From contig QFPO01000006.1 in assembly GCA_003241385.1 (NCBI GenBank), forward strand, positions 62,001 to 126,000: DNA of 64,000 nucleotides, written 5' to 3'. The notes under the pieces were generated by a model. That model ran no database searches and was not told the origin of the DNA. It saw only the letters and a list, made by a program, of their open reading frames with translations. Positions within the stretch are counted from its first letter, which is position 1. Every line of letters starts with the position of its first letter. Shown in pieces: positions 8,594 through 17,635 of the stretch. This DNA comes from Rhodanobacter denitrificans (lineage in GTDB: Bacteria > Pseudomonadota > Gammaproteobacteria > Xanthomonadales > Rhodanobacteraceae). The position numbers and the translations under genes were made by a program.

Positions 8594-8927
8594 GTTAAGT
8601 TACACCCCTGGTGGATTAATGGACGGTAATCGGGGCGCCGCGACGCAACAAATGGTGTCGGCCGCCCGGTCGCGTCAGGTAGCGTTCACGCAGCCGATCC
8701 GGTCCGGCGCCCCCGCACAGCATGCACCAGCCTGATGAAGCGGGCATGGCAGCCGATCGTGCCGGCGCAGCAGCGTCGCTCCCGGAAGCGCGAAGGCCGG
8801 CGAGGAACAGGCGCGACCGGCCATCGATTGCCGGTACGCGAAGCCTGCGGGTGCGTATCGGCGCTCGCGTGAAGCCGAATCGGGCAGAGCAGGACGTGCG
8901 GGCAGGCGCCCGCTCGCGGCGCCGCGG
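8594..8927. other. intergenic region without a supported gene
   Basis: About 330 bp between the LysM gene and the end of queF. The half nearest the LysM gene has lower GC (TTAAGTTACACC, GGATTAATGG) and probably holds its promoter, but no clear -35/-10 pair is seen. The open frames here are Arg-rich and look noncoding. There is no tRNA or clear terminator. Confidence 0.6.
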
Positions 8928-9755
8928 CTACTGGCGTGCCGTTCGCAGGTTCGGCGGCGGCATGCTGCCGGCCGTCGCACGCCAGGGATTGATGTCGATG
9001 CCGCCGCGGCGCGTATAGCGCGCGTAGACGCTCAGGCGCCGCGGCGCGCAGCGCCGCGCGACGTCGACGAAGATCCGCTCCACGCATTGCTCGTGGAAAT
9101 CGTCGTGCAGCCGGTACGACAGCAGGTAGCGCAGCAGGCCGGCACGGTCGATCGGCGCGCCGGCATAGGCGATCTGCAGGTCGGCCCAGTCGGGCTGCCC
9201 GGTCACCGGGCAGTTCGAGCGCAGCGCGCGTGAGACCAGCGTCTCCTCGACGTGCGACTCGCGCGGATAGGCGATCAGCGCGTCCGGATCGGGCGGCGCA
9301 TAGCGGCCGATCTGGATCGTCGCCTCGTCGATCGACTCGCCTTCGAGCTCGCCGTAGCCGACGCCCGGGCCGGGCAGCGGCAGAAGCTCGATGCCGACCG
9401 CCGCACCGGCCGCGCCGCCGAGGTCGGCCTCGAGCCGTTCGCGCAGCGCGCCGGCATCGGCCAGACGTGTCTGGTTGTAACTGTTGAGGTAGAGCTTGAG
9501 CGATTTGGACTCGACGATGTTCGGCGAGTCGGCCGGCACGCGGAACGTCGCGACGGCTACGCGCGGCCGTCCGTTCGCATCGAGCCAGGACAGCTCGTAG
9601 ACGTTCCAGATGTCGACGCCGACGAACGGCAGCGCACCGGCGATGCCGATCTCGGCGCGTTTGGGCGCGCGCGGGATCGGAAACAGCAGGGACGGATCGT
9701 AGTCGGCGCCGAACGTCACCGTGCGGCCGAGCGGGGAATCGTGCGGCGTGCTCAT
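8928..9755 (-). CDS. queF: NADPH-dependent 7-cyano-7-deazaguanine reductase QueF (long form)
   Basis: Reduces preQ0 to preQ1 in the queuosine pathway of tRNA modification. The 275-aa two-domain (YqfA-type) form is seen. The N-terminal half has PFVGVDIWNVYELSWL and the QueF motif ESKSLKLYLNSYNQT. The catalytic cysteine is Cys 182 in SNCPVTGQPDWADLQI. The substrate-binding segment LLSYRLHDDFHEQCVERIF and GGIDINPWR near the C-terminus also match. The gene stands 45 bp from the RND pump stop on the same strand but is functionally unrelated to it. Confidence 0.96.
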   Translation of the reverse strand: MSTPHDSPLGRTVTFGADYDPSLLFPIPRAPKRAEIGIAGALPFVGVDIWNVYELSWLDANGRPRVAVATFRVPADSPNIVESKSLKLYLNSYNQTRLADAGALRERLEADLGGAAGAAVGIELLPLPGPGVGYGELEGESIDEATIQIGRYAPPDPDALIAYPRESHVEETLVSRALRSNCPVTGQPDWADLQIAYAGAPIDRAGLLRYLLSYRLHDDFHEQCVERIFVDVARRCAPRRLSVYARYTRRGGIDINPWRATAGSMPPPNLRTARQ

Positions 9756-9800
9756 GTCGGATCGGGAGCGGCGCCGGCCCCGGCCGGCGCCGCGGTCGGA

Positions 9801-12800
9801 TCAGGCCACGCCGGGCTGCGCCGGCAGCGCCGGATCGCCGGCGGCCGCGCGCTTGGCTGCTTCGCCGTGGTGGTCCTGCGCGAGCAGCATGTAGAACGCC
9901 GGCACCACGAACAGCGTGAACAGCGTGCCGATCGTCAGGCCGGTCGTGATGACCAGGCCCATGTTGAAGCGGCCGGCCGCGCCCGCGCCGCTGGCGATGA
10001 CCAGCGGAATCACGCCGAGCACCATCGCGGCCGTCGTCATCAGGATCGGACGCAGACGCGTCGCGGCGGCCTGTTCGATCGCCTCGCGCTTGGTCTTGCC
10101 GGCGCGCTGCAGCTCGTTGGCGAACTCGACGATCAGGATGCCGTGCTTGGAGATCAGGCCCATCAGCGTGACCAGTCCGACCTGCGTGTAGATGTTGAGC
10201 GAGGTGGCCCAGCGCGTGGAGATCGCGCCCATCCCGACGAAGCCCGGCAGCAGGTTGATGAAGATCAGCGCGCCGAACAACGCCATCGGCACCGAGATCA
10301 GGATCACGATCGGGTCACGCAGGCTGTTGAACTGCGCCGCCAGCGCGAGATAGACGATGATCACCGCGAACAGCAGCGTCAGCGCGAAGCCGCCGGTCTC
10401 GTTGACGTACTGGCGTGCCTGGCCGGAGTAGTCGACGTTGTAGCCGGCCGGCGCCACCTCGCGGATCGTGTCGCGCACGAACGCGATCGCCTCGCCCTGA
10501 GCGACGGCCGGCACGCCCTGGATCGTCACCGAGTTGAGCTGCTGGAAGCGTGTCAGCGACTGCGGCACGACCTCGTTCTTGATCGTCGCGACCGTCGAGG
10601 CCGGCACCACCGATCCGGTCGGTGTGCGGATGTAGTAGTCGAGCACCTGGTCGGGATTGAGGCGGTCGGCCTGCAGCACCTGCGGGATCACCTTGTAGGA
10701 ACGGCCCGCGATCGAGAAGTAGTTGACGTAGCCGCCGCCGAGCGCCGCGCCGAGCGCGCTGCCGACGTCCTGCTGCGTCATGCCCATCGACGCGACCAGG
10801 TCGCGGTCGATCTCGACCGTGCTCTGCGGCTTGTCGATCTTGAGGTTCATGTCGGCGAACCAGAACATGCCGCTCTTCTGCACGCGGTCGAGCACGGTCT
10901 GCGCGACCTCGTAGAGGTTCTCGAACGGCTCGGTGGTCGACATCACGACCTCCACCGGCATGCCCTGCGCGCCCGGCAGCGACGGGAACTGGAACGCCAC
11001 CGTATTGGTGCCGGCCATGCCGGCCCATTTCTGCTGCAGATCCTGCTGGATCGCATTGGCGTTGCGCGTGCGCTCGGACCACGGTATCAGCTGGGCGCCG
11101 GTGAACACCGAATTGGGGCCGGAGAAGCCGGTGAACTGGAACGTTTGCTGCACCTCCGGCACGGTCTTGGTGATCTCGTGCATCTGCTGCAGGTACTCGC
11201 GCACCTGCGTCGGCGAGGCGTTCGGCGCGGCCATGCCCATGCCGAGCACGATACCTTGATCTTCTTCCGGCGCGAGCTCGGACTTGGAGTGCGTGAACAG
11301 GTAAGCGGTGCCGCCGAGCAGCAGCAGACCCATCACGACCGGCACGACCCAGGTGTCCAGCGTGCCGTGCAGGCGGCGCTGGTAGCCGTGGTGCAGGCGT
11401 TCGAACTGGCGGTCGATGAAATTCACGAAGCGATTGCCGCCGTGCTCGCTCTTGAGGAAGCGCGAACCGAGCATCGGCGACAGCGCCAGCGCGACGACCG
11501 CCGAGACGGTGACCGCACCGGCGAGCGTGAACGCGAACTCGGTGAACAAGGCGCCGGTCAGGCCGCCCTGGAAGCCGATCGGCACGTACACCGCGACCAG
11601 TACGATGGTCATCGCGATGATCGGTCCGGTCAGCTCGCGCGCGGCGACCAGTGCGGCCTGGAACGGCGTCTTGCCTTCTTCCTTGATGTGGCGGTCGATG
11701 TTCTCGACGACGATGATCGCGTCGTCGACGACCAGGCCGATCGCGAGCACGAGCGCGAGCAGCGTGATCAGGTTGATCGTGTAGCCGAGCAGCAGCATCA
11801 CGAAGAACGCGCCGATCAGCGACAGCGGCATCGCGATGACCGGGATGAGGACCGCGCGGAAACTGCCCATGAACAGGAAGATCACCAGCGTGACGATGAC
11901 CAGCGCCTCGATCAGCGTCTTGACCACTTCGTCGATCGAGGTGTTGATGAAGTTGGTCGCGTCGTAGGCGATCTGGCCGGTGATGCCGGTCGGCAGCTGC
12001 GCCTGGATCTCCGGGAACGCATTGCGCACGCGCTCGATCACGTCGAGCACGTTCGCGTCGGGCGAGGTCTTGATGCCGAGGAACACCGACTGCTTGCCGT
12101 CGAAGGCCACCGCCGAGTCGTACTCCTCGGCGCCGAGCACGACGTTGGCGACGTCCTCCAGGCGCACCAGCGCGCCGTCCTTCTGCTTGACGACGAGGCG
12201 GCGGAACTCCTCCACCGTGTGCAGGTCGGTCGCCGCGGTCAGCGCGACGGTGACGGTCTGGCCCTTGGTCGCGCCGACGGCCGCCAGGTAGTTGTTGGCC
12301 GACAGCGCGGCGTAGACGTCCGAGGCGGTGACGCCGTGCGCGGCCAGGCGCACCGGGTCGATCCACGCGCGCAGCGCAAACTGGCGCCCGCCGATCAGCT
12401 CGGCGGTCTGCACGCCGTCGATCGAGTCGAGCTTTGGCTTGACGACGCGCACGACGTAGTCGGTGATGTTGTTGGCCGGCAGCGTGTCGCTGTAGAAGCC
12501 CATGTACATCGATGCGATCGTCTCGCCGACCTGCACCGTGATGACCGGTTGCTGCGCCTGCGGCGGCAGCTGGTTGGTGACCGAGCTGATCTGCGTCTGG
12601 ATCTCGGTCAGCGCGCGGTTGGAGTCGTAGTTGAGCTGCAGCGTCGCGGTGATCGTCGAGGCGCCGGTGACGCTGGAGGAGGACAGGTAGTCGATGCCCT
12701 GCGCCTGCGCGATCGCCGCCTCGAGCGGCTGCGTGATGAAGCCGGCCACGGTCGCCGAGTCGGCACCGTAGTAGGTCGTGGTCACCGTGACCACGGCATT

Positions 12801-12923
12801 CTCGGTCTTGGGGTACTGGCGCACGGTCAGGTCCGTGGCCGATCGTATTCCGAGCACGAGGATCAGCAGGCTGACGACGATCGCCAGTACCGGCTTGTGG
12901 ATGAAGATGTCGGTGAATTTCAT
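9801..12923 (-). CDS. RND multidrug efflux pump, inner-membrane permease (HAE1 family)
   Basis: A 1040-aa resistance-nodulation-division permease of the AcrB/MexB type. It exports hydrophobic compounds using the proton gradient. It begins MKFTDIFIHKPVLAIVVSLL (TM1). It carries the proton-relay Asp pair in GLVVDDAIIVVENIDRH in TM4, two large periplasmic loops, and repeated TM2-6 and TM8-12 blocks, ending in GLTIGTLFTLFVVPAFYML. The N-terminal and periplasmic phrasing recalls the MexI/MuxB-like branch, but the substrate cannot be read from sequence. It is the last gene of the operon OMF-MFP-RND, separated from the fusion-protein gene by 111 bp holding a strong hairpin. Confidence 0.95.
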   Translation of the reverse strand: MKFTDIFIHKPVLAIVVSLLILVLGIRSATDLTVRQYPKTENAVVTVTTTYYGADSATVAGFITQPLEAAIAQAQGIDYLSSSSVTGASTITATLQLNYDSNRALTEIQTQISSVTNQLPPQAQQPVITVQVGETIASMYMGFYSDTLPANNITDYVVRVVKPKLDSIDGVQTAELIGGRQFALRAWIDPVRLAAHGVTASDVYAALSANNYLAAVGATKGQTVTVALTAATDLHTVEEFRRLVVKQKDGALVRLEDVANVVLGAEEYDSAVAFDGKQSVFLGIKTSPDANVLDVIERVRNAFPEIQAQLPTGITGQIAYDATNFINTSIDEVVKTLIEALVIVTLVIFLFMGSFRAVLIPVIAMPLSLIGAFFVMLLLGYTINLITLLALVLAIGLVVDDAIIVVENIDRHIKEEGKTPFQAALVAARELTGPIIAMTIVLVAVYVPIGFQGGLTGALFTEFAFTLAGAVTVSAVVALALSPMLGSRFLKSEHGGNRFVNFIDRQFERLHHGYQRRLHGTLDTWVVPVVMGLLLLGGTAYLFTHSKSELAPEEDQGIVLGMGMAAPNASPTQVREYLQQMHEITKTVPEVQQTFQFTGFSGPNSVFTGAQLIPWSERTRNANAIQQDLQQKWAGMAGTNTVAFQFPSLPGAQGMPVEVVMSTTEPFENLYEVAQTVLDRVQKSGMFWFADMNLKIDKPQSTVEIDRDLVASMGMTQQDVGSALGAALGGGYVNYFSIAGRSYKVIPQVLQADRLNPDQVLDYYIRTPTGSVVPASTVATIKNEVVPQSLTRFQQLNSVTIQGVPAVAQGEAIAFVRDTIREVAPAGYNVDYSGQARQYVNETGGFALTLLFAVIIVYLALAAQFNSLRDPIVILISVPMALFGALIFINLLPGFVGMGAISTRWATSLNIYTQVGLVTLMGLISKHGILIVEFANELQRAGKTKREAIEQAAATRLRPILMTTAAMVLGVIPLVIASGAGAAGRFNMGLVITTGLTIGTLFTLFVVPAFYMLLAQDHHGEAAKRAAAGDPALPAQPGVA

Positions 12924-12975
12924 CTCGTGTTCCTTCTGGCCCCGGCGCGGCGGTCCGGGAGGGGGCGGACGGCGG

Positions 12976-13007
12976 GCCGCCTCTCCGCGCCGAGCGCGGG
13001 AGGCGGC
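12976..13007 (-). other. strong intercistronic hairpin between efflux MFP and RND genes
   Basis: GCCGCCTC-T-CCGCGC pairs with GCGCGG-GAGGCGGC around a CGA loop. That is 14 bp with one bulged T. No T tract follows on the minus strand, so a full terminator is unlikely. An mRNA-stabilising or processing hairpin, or partial attenuation, is possible. Confidence 0.5.
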
Positions 13008-13034
13008 GCCGTGCGCGCGCTTTGAGTGTGCGCG

Positions 13035-14201
13035 TCAGTGTTCCTGGGGCTTGGGATCGGCGTCGTTCTTGGGCGACTTGCTGTTTTCGACGATCAGCGG
13101 TGTGCCGTTCTTGAGCTTGAGCTGGCCGCTGGTCACCACCTCGGTGCCTTCCTCGAGACCGGACAGGATCGCGACCTGGTCGCCGCGGCGCGGGCCGGTC
13201 GTGACGAACACTTGCTGGGCCTCGGGCTGCGCCGGCTTGCCGTCCTCGCCCTTCTTGTCGCTCGGCTTGACGACGAAGACGGTCTCGCCGTACGGGTTGA
13301 ACGTGATCGCCGTCTGCGGCAGCGTCAGCTGCCGCGCCTGCTCGCCGACGTCGATGCTGACGTTGGCGAACATGCCCGGCACCAGCGTGCCGTCGGCGTT
13401 GGCGGCCGAGGCCTCGATACGGACGTTGCGCGTGTCGCCGTCGACCTTCGGGTCGATCGCGCTCAGCACGGCTTCGAACGTGCGGTCCGGGAACGCGTCG
13501 AGTGTCAGCGCGACGCGCTGGCCGATCTTGATCTCGCCGAGGTTGCGCTGCGGCACGAAGAAGTCGACGAACATCGGGTCGGTCTGCTGCACGGTCACGA
13601 CGGCGGTACCGGAATTGACGTAGGCACCCGGGCTCAGCGTGACGATGCCGGCGCGGCCCGCGAACGGCGCGCGCAGCGTCTTCTTGGCGACCAGCGCCTG
13701 CTGCTGCTGGACCGCCGCCTGCTTGGCCTTCAGATCGGCCGCGGCGTTGTCGTAGTCGGCCTGGCTGACCGCCTTGACGTCGAGCTGGCGCTTGGCGCGG
13801 TCGAACGTCACCTTGGCGAGTGCGGCCGCGGCCTCGGCCTGGCGCAGCGCGGCCACGTCGTCGTCGTCGCGCAGCTGCACGAGCACCTGGCCCTCCTGCA
13901 CGGCGTCGCCGGACTTGAGATTGACCTTGGTGATGACGCCCGACACGTCGAACGCCAGATCGGCACCGCGCACCGCGCGCAGCGAACCGACCGTCGACTG
14001 CGACGGCTGCCACTGGTCGTAGCCGACCTTGGTCGAGGTCACGGTCTGCGGCGGCACCGGCATGTTCTCGCGGAACTTCGCCTGCATGACCTCTCCGGCC
14101 ACGTTCCAGCCGATCAGGATCGCCAGCAGCAGGCCGACGATCAGCAGCATGATGATCATGCGCTTGGTGGTGCTCGGTTTGCGTTGCTCGCGCGTAGCCA
14201 T
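13035..14201 (-). CDS. RND efflux periplasmic adaptor (membrane fusion protein)
   Basis: A 388-aa HlyD/AcrA-family adaptor linking the RND pump to the outer-membrane channel. Residues 14-33 (RMIIMLLIVGLLLAILIGWN) form an uncleaved membrane anchor and no lipobox is present. Next come the lipoyl half-motifs (FDVSGVITKVNLKSGDAVQEG and LRAPFAGRAGIVTLSPGAYV), an alpha-helical hairpin rich in Ala and Gln (about 110-165), then a beta-barrel and membrane-proximal domain. The highly charged C-terminus (NSKSPKNDADPKPQEH) is a tail. It follows the outer-membrane factor gene by 12 bp. Confidence 0.94.
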   Translation of the reverse strand: MATREQRKPSTTKRMIIMLLIVGLLLAILIGWNVAGEVMQAKFRENMPVPPQTVTSTKVGYDQWQPSQSTVGSLRAVRGADLAFDVSGVITKVNLKSGDAVQEGQVLVQLRDDDDVAALRQAEAAAALAKVTFDRAKRQLDVKAVSQADYDNAAADLKAKQAAVQQQQALVAKKTLRAPFAGRAGIVTLSPGAYVNSGTAVVTVQQTDPMFVDFFVPQRNLGEIKIGQRVALTLDAFPDRTFEAVLSAIDPKVDGDTRNVRIEASAANADGTLVPGMFANVSIDVGEQARQLTLPQTAITFNPYGETVFVVKPSDKKGEDGKPAQPEAQQVFVTTGPRRGDQVAILSGLEEGTEVVTSGQLKLKNGTPLIVENSKSPKNDADPKPQEH

Positions 14202-14213
14202 GCGCGTCTCTCC

Positions 14214-15749
14214 TCAGTTCGAAATCGTCTGCGCATCCGCGAACGCGGATGCGTCGGTGCCGCGCCAGCCGCCGCCGAGGGCGGCGTAGAGCGCGGCGGT
14301 ATTGGTCAGGCGGGCCGCGCGGGCCTGGATCACGGCGATCCGCGCCTGCTGATACAGACGCGTGGCATCGATCACCTGCAGATAGTTCGCCGCGCCGTCG
14401 TCGTACTGGACGCGGACCAGGTCGAGGCTGCTGCGCGTGGCCTGTTCGGCCTCGGCCTGCGCGCGCAGACCGGCGGCGTCGAGCTCGAGCGCGCGCAGCA
14501 CGTCGGCGACGTTCTGGAACGCGGTCAGCACGGTCGTACGGTAGTCGGCCGCGGCCCGGTCGAGTCCGGCCTCGGCCGCACGCTTCTGGGCGCGCAGCGT
14601 GCCGCCGCGGAAGATCGGCTGCAGCAGGTTCAGGCCCAGGCTCCAGGCTTCGCTGCCGCTGCCGAACAGGTCGCCGCCGCTCGTGGCCTGCGATCCGTAG
14701 GAGCCGCTCAGCGTGATCGTCGGGAACAGGTTCGCGGTCGCGATGCCGACCTGCGCGGTCGCCTGATGCAGCTGCGCCTCGGCGGCGCGGATGTCGGGGC
14801 GCTCGCGCACCAGGGTCGAGGGCAGGCTGACCGGCAGATCGGTCGGCAGCGTGATCGCGTCGAGCTCGAGCGCGGCCAGCTGCGATTCGGACGGGAACCG
14901 GCCGAGGTAGACCGCGAGCTGGGTCTGCGTGCGCGCCAGCGCCTTGCGCAGCTCCGGCAGCTGCGCGCTGGCGGTCGCCATCTGGCTCTGCGCGACCAGC
15001 ACGTCGGCCTGCGACTTGGCGCCGATGTCGCTCTGCGCACGCGTCAGCTCGTACTGCTGGCGGTACAGATCGACGATCTCCTCGGTCGCGCGGATCTGCT
15101 CGCGCAGCGACGCTTCCAGGATGCTGGTCGTGGCGACGTTCGCGGCGAGACTGAGATAGGTGCCTTCCAGCTGATAGCGCTGCAGGTCGGCGAGTGCCGA
15201 CTGCGCTTCCACGCCGCGGCGCACGCCGCCGAACAGGTCCAGCGTGTAGGAGACGCCGACGCCGGCGTTGTAGACGGTGAACGGCGATACGCCCGGCGTG
15301 CCGGCGGCCAGCCCGTTGCTGCGTGCGGCGCCGGCGCTGGCGTCGACAGCCGGGAACAGCGAACCACGCGCGGCGGCGACGTTCTCCTGGGCCTGCCGCA
15401 GCGCGGCCTGCGCCGAAGCGACGGTCGGGCTGTGCGCGAGCGCCTGCTCGACGCGGCGTTCGAGCTCCTCATTGCCGAAGCGGGTCCACCAGCGTTGCGG
15501 CGCCGAGGTGCCTTCCAGGAAGCGCTGAGCGTCGCCGGTCGGCGTGCCGGAGGCGTCGGCCGTCGCCGCCGGCAGCGCATCGGGCAGATAGGCGCCGGTC
15601 TCGGGCGCCGCCGGCGCGCGGAACTGGGGACCGACCGCACAGCCGCTCAGCAGGGCGGCGATCAGCGCGGTCGCGATCAGCGAGCGGCGCAGCGGACGCG
15701 TGGAGAAGGCCGGAAAAATCCCGGACGCAGTGCAGGCTTGGTTCGCCAT
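14214..15749 (-). CDS. RND efflux outer-membrane channel lipoprotein (NodT/OprM family)
   Basis: A 511-aa TolC-type outer-membrane factor. The signal peptide (RRSLIATALIAALLSGC) ends in the lipobox LLSGC, then AVGPQFRAP as in OprM-like proteins. Two OEP repeats follow, with WWTRFGNEELERRVEQAL, VARPDIR-type RERPDIRAAEAQLHQATAQVG and ending TAALYAALGGGWRG. ATG 15749 is preferred over an in-frame GTG at 15758 because GGGTG lies at a usable distance. It is the first gene of the operon, an unusual position, since the outer-membrane gene is usually last. Upstream is a low-GC stretch with TTACTA and TATTTG spaced 17 bp on the minus strand, a weak promoter candidate. Confidence 0.93.
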   Translation of the reverse strand: MANQACTASGIFPAFSTRPLRRSLIATALIAALLSGCAVGPQFRAPAAPETGAYLPDALPAATADASGTPTGDAQRFLEGTSAPQRWWTRFGNEELERRVEQALAHSPTVASAQAALRQAQENVAAARGSLFPAVDASAGAARSNGLAAGTPGVSPFTVYNAGVGVSYTLDLFGGVRRGVEAQSALADLQRYQLEGTYLSLAANVATTSILEASLREQIRATEEIVDLYRQQYELTRAQSDIGAKSQADVLVAQSQMATASAQLPELRKALARTQTQLAVYLGRFPSESQLAALELDAITLPTDLPVSLPSTLVRERPDIRAAEAQLHQATAQVGIATANLFPTITLSGSYGSQATSGGDLFGSGSEAWSLGLNLLQPIFRGGTLRAQKRAAEAGLDRAAADYRTTVLTAFQNVADVLRALELDAAGLRAQAEAEQATRSSLDLVRVQYDDGAANYLQVIDATRLYQQARIAVIQARAARLTNTAALYAALGGGWRGTDASAFADAQTISN

Positions 15750-15961
15750 CGGTGGCACCCAAATAAAATAAACTGGTCGGTATAGTAACAGCGGGCGGGC
15801 GCAGCGCCAAACGGACGAACCTTCCCGTTTTCCGGTCAGACGTCACGGGCTGCGGCTGGCACGAGCGCGCGGATTCTCGCCTCACCCGCGCAACGCACAC
15901 TAGTGTCTTCGGTCATACGATCGCATGTCCATGGCTGAACCACAGCTGACTATCGGCGGTG

Positions 15962-16777
15962 TCAACGGCGCTGGCAGACCGGGCAGTAGAACGTGTTGCG
16001 TTGCCCGAGCCGCAGGGCGCGGATCGGCGTCGAACAGGCCCGGCACGGCTCGCCCTCGCGGCCGTAGACATTGAGTTCCTGCTCGAAGTAGCCGGGCGCC
16101 CCATCCGGATCGAGGAAGTCGCGCAGCGTGGTGCCGCCGCGTGTGATCGCGTAGTCGAGGATCCGCCGCACTTCGCCGGCGAGCGCGTCGTAGCGCGCGC
16201 GCGACACGCGGCCGGCCGGCTGGCGCGGATCGATGCCGGCCGCGAACAGCGCTTCGGACGCGTAGATGTTGCCGACGCCGACCACGATGGCCTGATCCAT
16301 CAGGAAGATCTTCACGGCGGCGCTGCGCCCGCGCGAGCGATGCCACAGCAGCGCACCGTCGAACGCGTCCGACAGCGGCTCGGGGCCGAGGCCGGCCAGC
16401 AGCGGATGGACTTCGCCGAGCGGCTGCCAGAGCTGGCTGCCGAAGCGGCGCGGATCGGTGAAGCGCAGGACCTGGCCCGTATCGAGCTTCCAGTCGACGT
16501 GGTCGTGCGCGCCGAGCGGTGTCGCGCCCGGCAGCACGCGCAGCATGCCCGACATGCCCAGGTGCAGCAGCGCGCTGCCGGCCTCGGTGTCGACGAGCAG
16601 GTACTTGGCGCGGCGGCGCACCGCCTCGATGCGGCGGCCGACCAGGCCGGCGCGCAGCGCCGGCGGTATCGGCCAGCGCAAGCGCGGCTGGCGGATCTCC
16701 AGGTCGACGACGCGTCGCCCCGTCAGATGCGGTGCGAGGCCTCGCCGCGTGGTCTCGACTTCGGGCAGCTCGGGCAT
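15962..16777 (-). CDS. mutM: formamidopyrimidine-DNA glycosylase
   Basis: Removes oxidised purines such as 8-oxoguanine and nicks the abasic site. After Met the protein reads PELPEVETTRRGLAPHL, giving the catalytic Pro 2 and Glu 3. The lysine in RRRAKYLLVD, LLHLGMSGMLRV and the H2TH segment GVGNIYASEALFAAGIDP are present. The C-terminal zinc finger CRACSTPI...YCPVCQRR is intact. The 271 aa is standard. It lies 55 bp downstream of the DUF4340 gene and probably ends that operon. Confidence 0.97.
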   Translation of the reverse strand: MPELPEVETTRRGLAPHLTGRRVVDLEIRQPRLRWPIPPALRAGLVGRRIEAVRRRAKYLLVDTEAGSALLHLGMSGMLRVLPGATPLGAHDHVDWKLDTGQVLRFTDPRRFGSQLWQPLGEVHPLLAGLGPEPLSDAFDGALLWHRSRGRSAAVKIFLMDQAIVVGVGNIYASEALFAAGIDPRQPAGRVSRARYDALAGEVRRILDYAITRGGTTLRDFLDPDGAPGYFEQELNVYGREGEPCRACSTPIRALRLGQRNTFYCPVCQRR

Positions 16778-16831
16778 CGGGTTCCGGTCGCGGTCGGGGC
16801 GGACGCCGGCGAGCGGCGGCTGTCGTATCGA

Positions 16832-17635
16832 TCACGGCGTGGTCGGCACGCCGTCGGGCAGCAACGCGGCCATCGTCGCCGCATCGAGGACGTAGATCAG
16901 CGCCGGGGCGTCGCGCAGCGCGAGGTAGGCGTCGCCGCGGCGCAGCAGGCGATAGCCGATCGTCTCGCCGTCCGCGGTGTGCAACTGCACGTGTGCCGAG
17001 GCGGCCGACGCGTCGATCCCGGCCTGCGGCGCATCGATGCGCTGCGCCTGCGCCTGCCGCCAGGCCTGGGCGTCGCCGCTGCGACGCTGCGCGCCGACGA
17101 TCAGGTCGACCGCGCGCAGCGCGCGTCCGCGCGGTGCCAGATGACGGTCGAGCTCGGCTTCCGGCACCGTGAGCAGCCGCGGGCTGAAGCGGTCGGGCGC
17201 GCGCGCGATGCGGCCATCGACGCCGAGATAGCGGTCGCTGTCGATCACGTCGGTGGTGCCGATCGCGATGCGCTGCGCGTCCAGCTGCAGCTCGATCAAC
17301 GGCGGATCCAGGCCCAGGCGCGACGGGTCGAGCGCGCCGTCGGCGTACCAGGTGCGCACCGGAACTGCGGCGATCGCGAGCAGCCCCTCGACGGCTGCTG
17401 CGTCGGCCGGCAGCGCATACGGTTCGCGCATGTGCCAGCCGTCGGCGGCCTTCTCGAAGCGACGCGTCACGCAGCCGCGGCAGCGTACGCCGACCGTGGT
17501 GACGGCTGCGGCATCGATCCGCGTCAACGGCTGCGGCAGGCCGGCGTGCTCGTGGCGGATCTGCAGGCCGACCGCCGCGGCCAGCGCGACGGCCGCCGCC
17601 GCGGCGACGAGCAGCTGGCGCGTGCGCCGGCGCAT
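16832..17635 (-). CDS. DUF4340-like membrane-anchored protein of the ABC/GldG operon
   Basis: A 267-aa protein with an N-terminal membrane segment (QLLVAAAAAVALAAAVGL) and a periplasmic domain. The pattern of short modules such as FEKAADGWHMREPYALPADA and LLTVPEAELDRHLAPRG fits DUF4340 proteins that accompany GldG-type ABC systems. A Cys pair (VRCRGCVTRRF) is notable. Its ATG overlaps the stop of the GldG-like gene by one base (TGATG), so the two are translationally coupled. Function in the family is not established; a role in cell-envelope transport is inferred from its partners. Confidence 0.75.
   Translation of the reverse strand: MRRRTRQLLVAAAAAVALAAAVGLQIRHEHAGLPQPLTRIDAAAVTTVGVRCRGCVTRRFEKAADGWHMREPYALPADAAAVEGLLAIAAVPVRTWYADGALDPSRLGLDPPLIELQLDAQRIAIGTTDVIDSDRYLGVDGRIARAPDRFSPRLLTVPEAELDRHLAPRGRALRAVDLIVGAQRRSGDAQAWRQAQAQRIDAPQAGIDASAASAHVQLHTADGETIGYRLLRRGDAYLALRDAPALIYVLDAATMAALLPDGVPTTP

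Noticed and set aside
9252..15785. Two giant back-to-back plus-strand open frames (1257 and 919 codons) opposite the RND efflux operon.
   Set aside because: They are exactly antisense to three well-supported efflux genes, rich in Arg, Asp, His and Gln, and have no domain or signal features. Long antisense frames are expected at this GC content.
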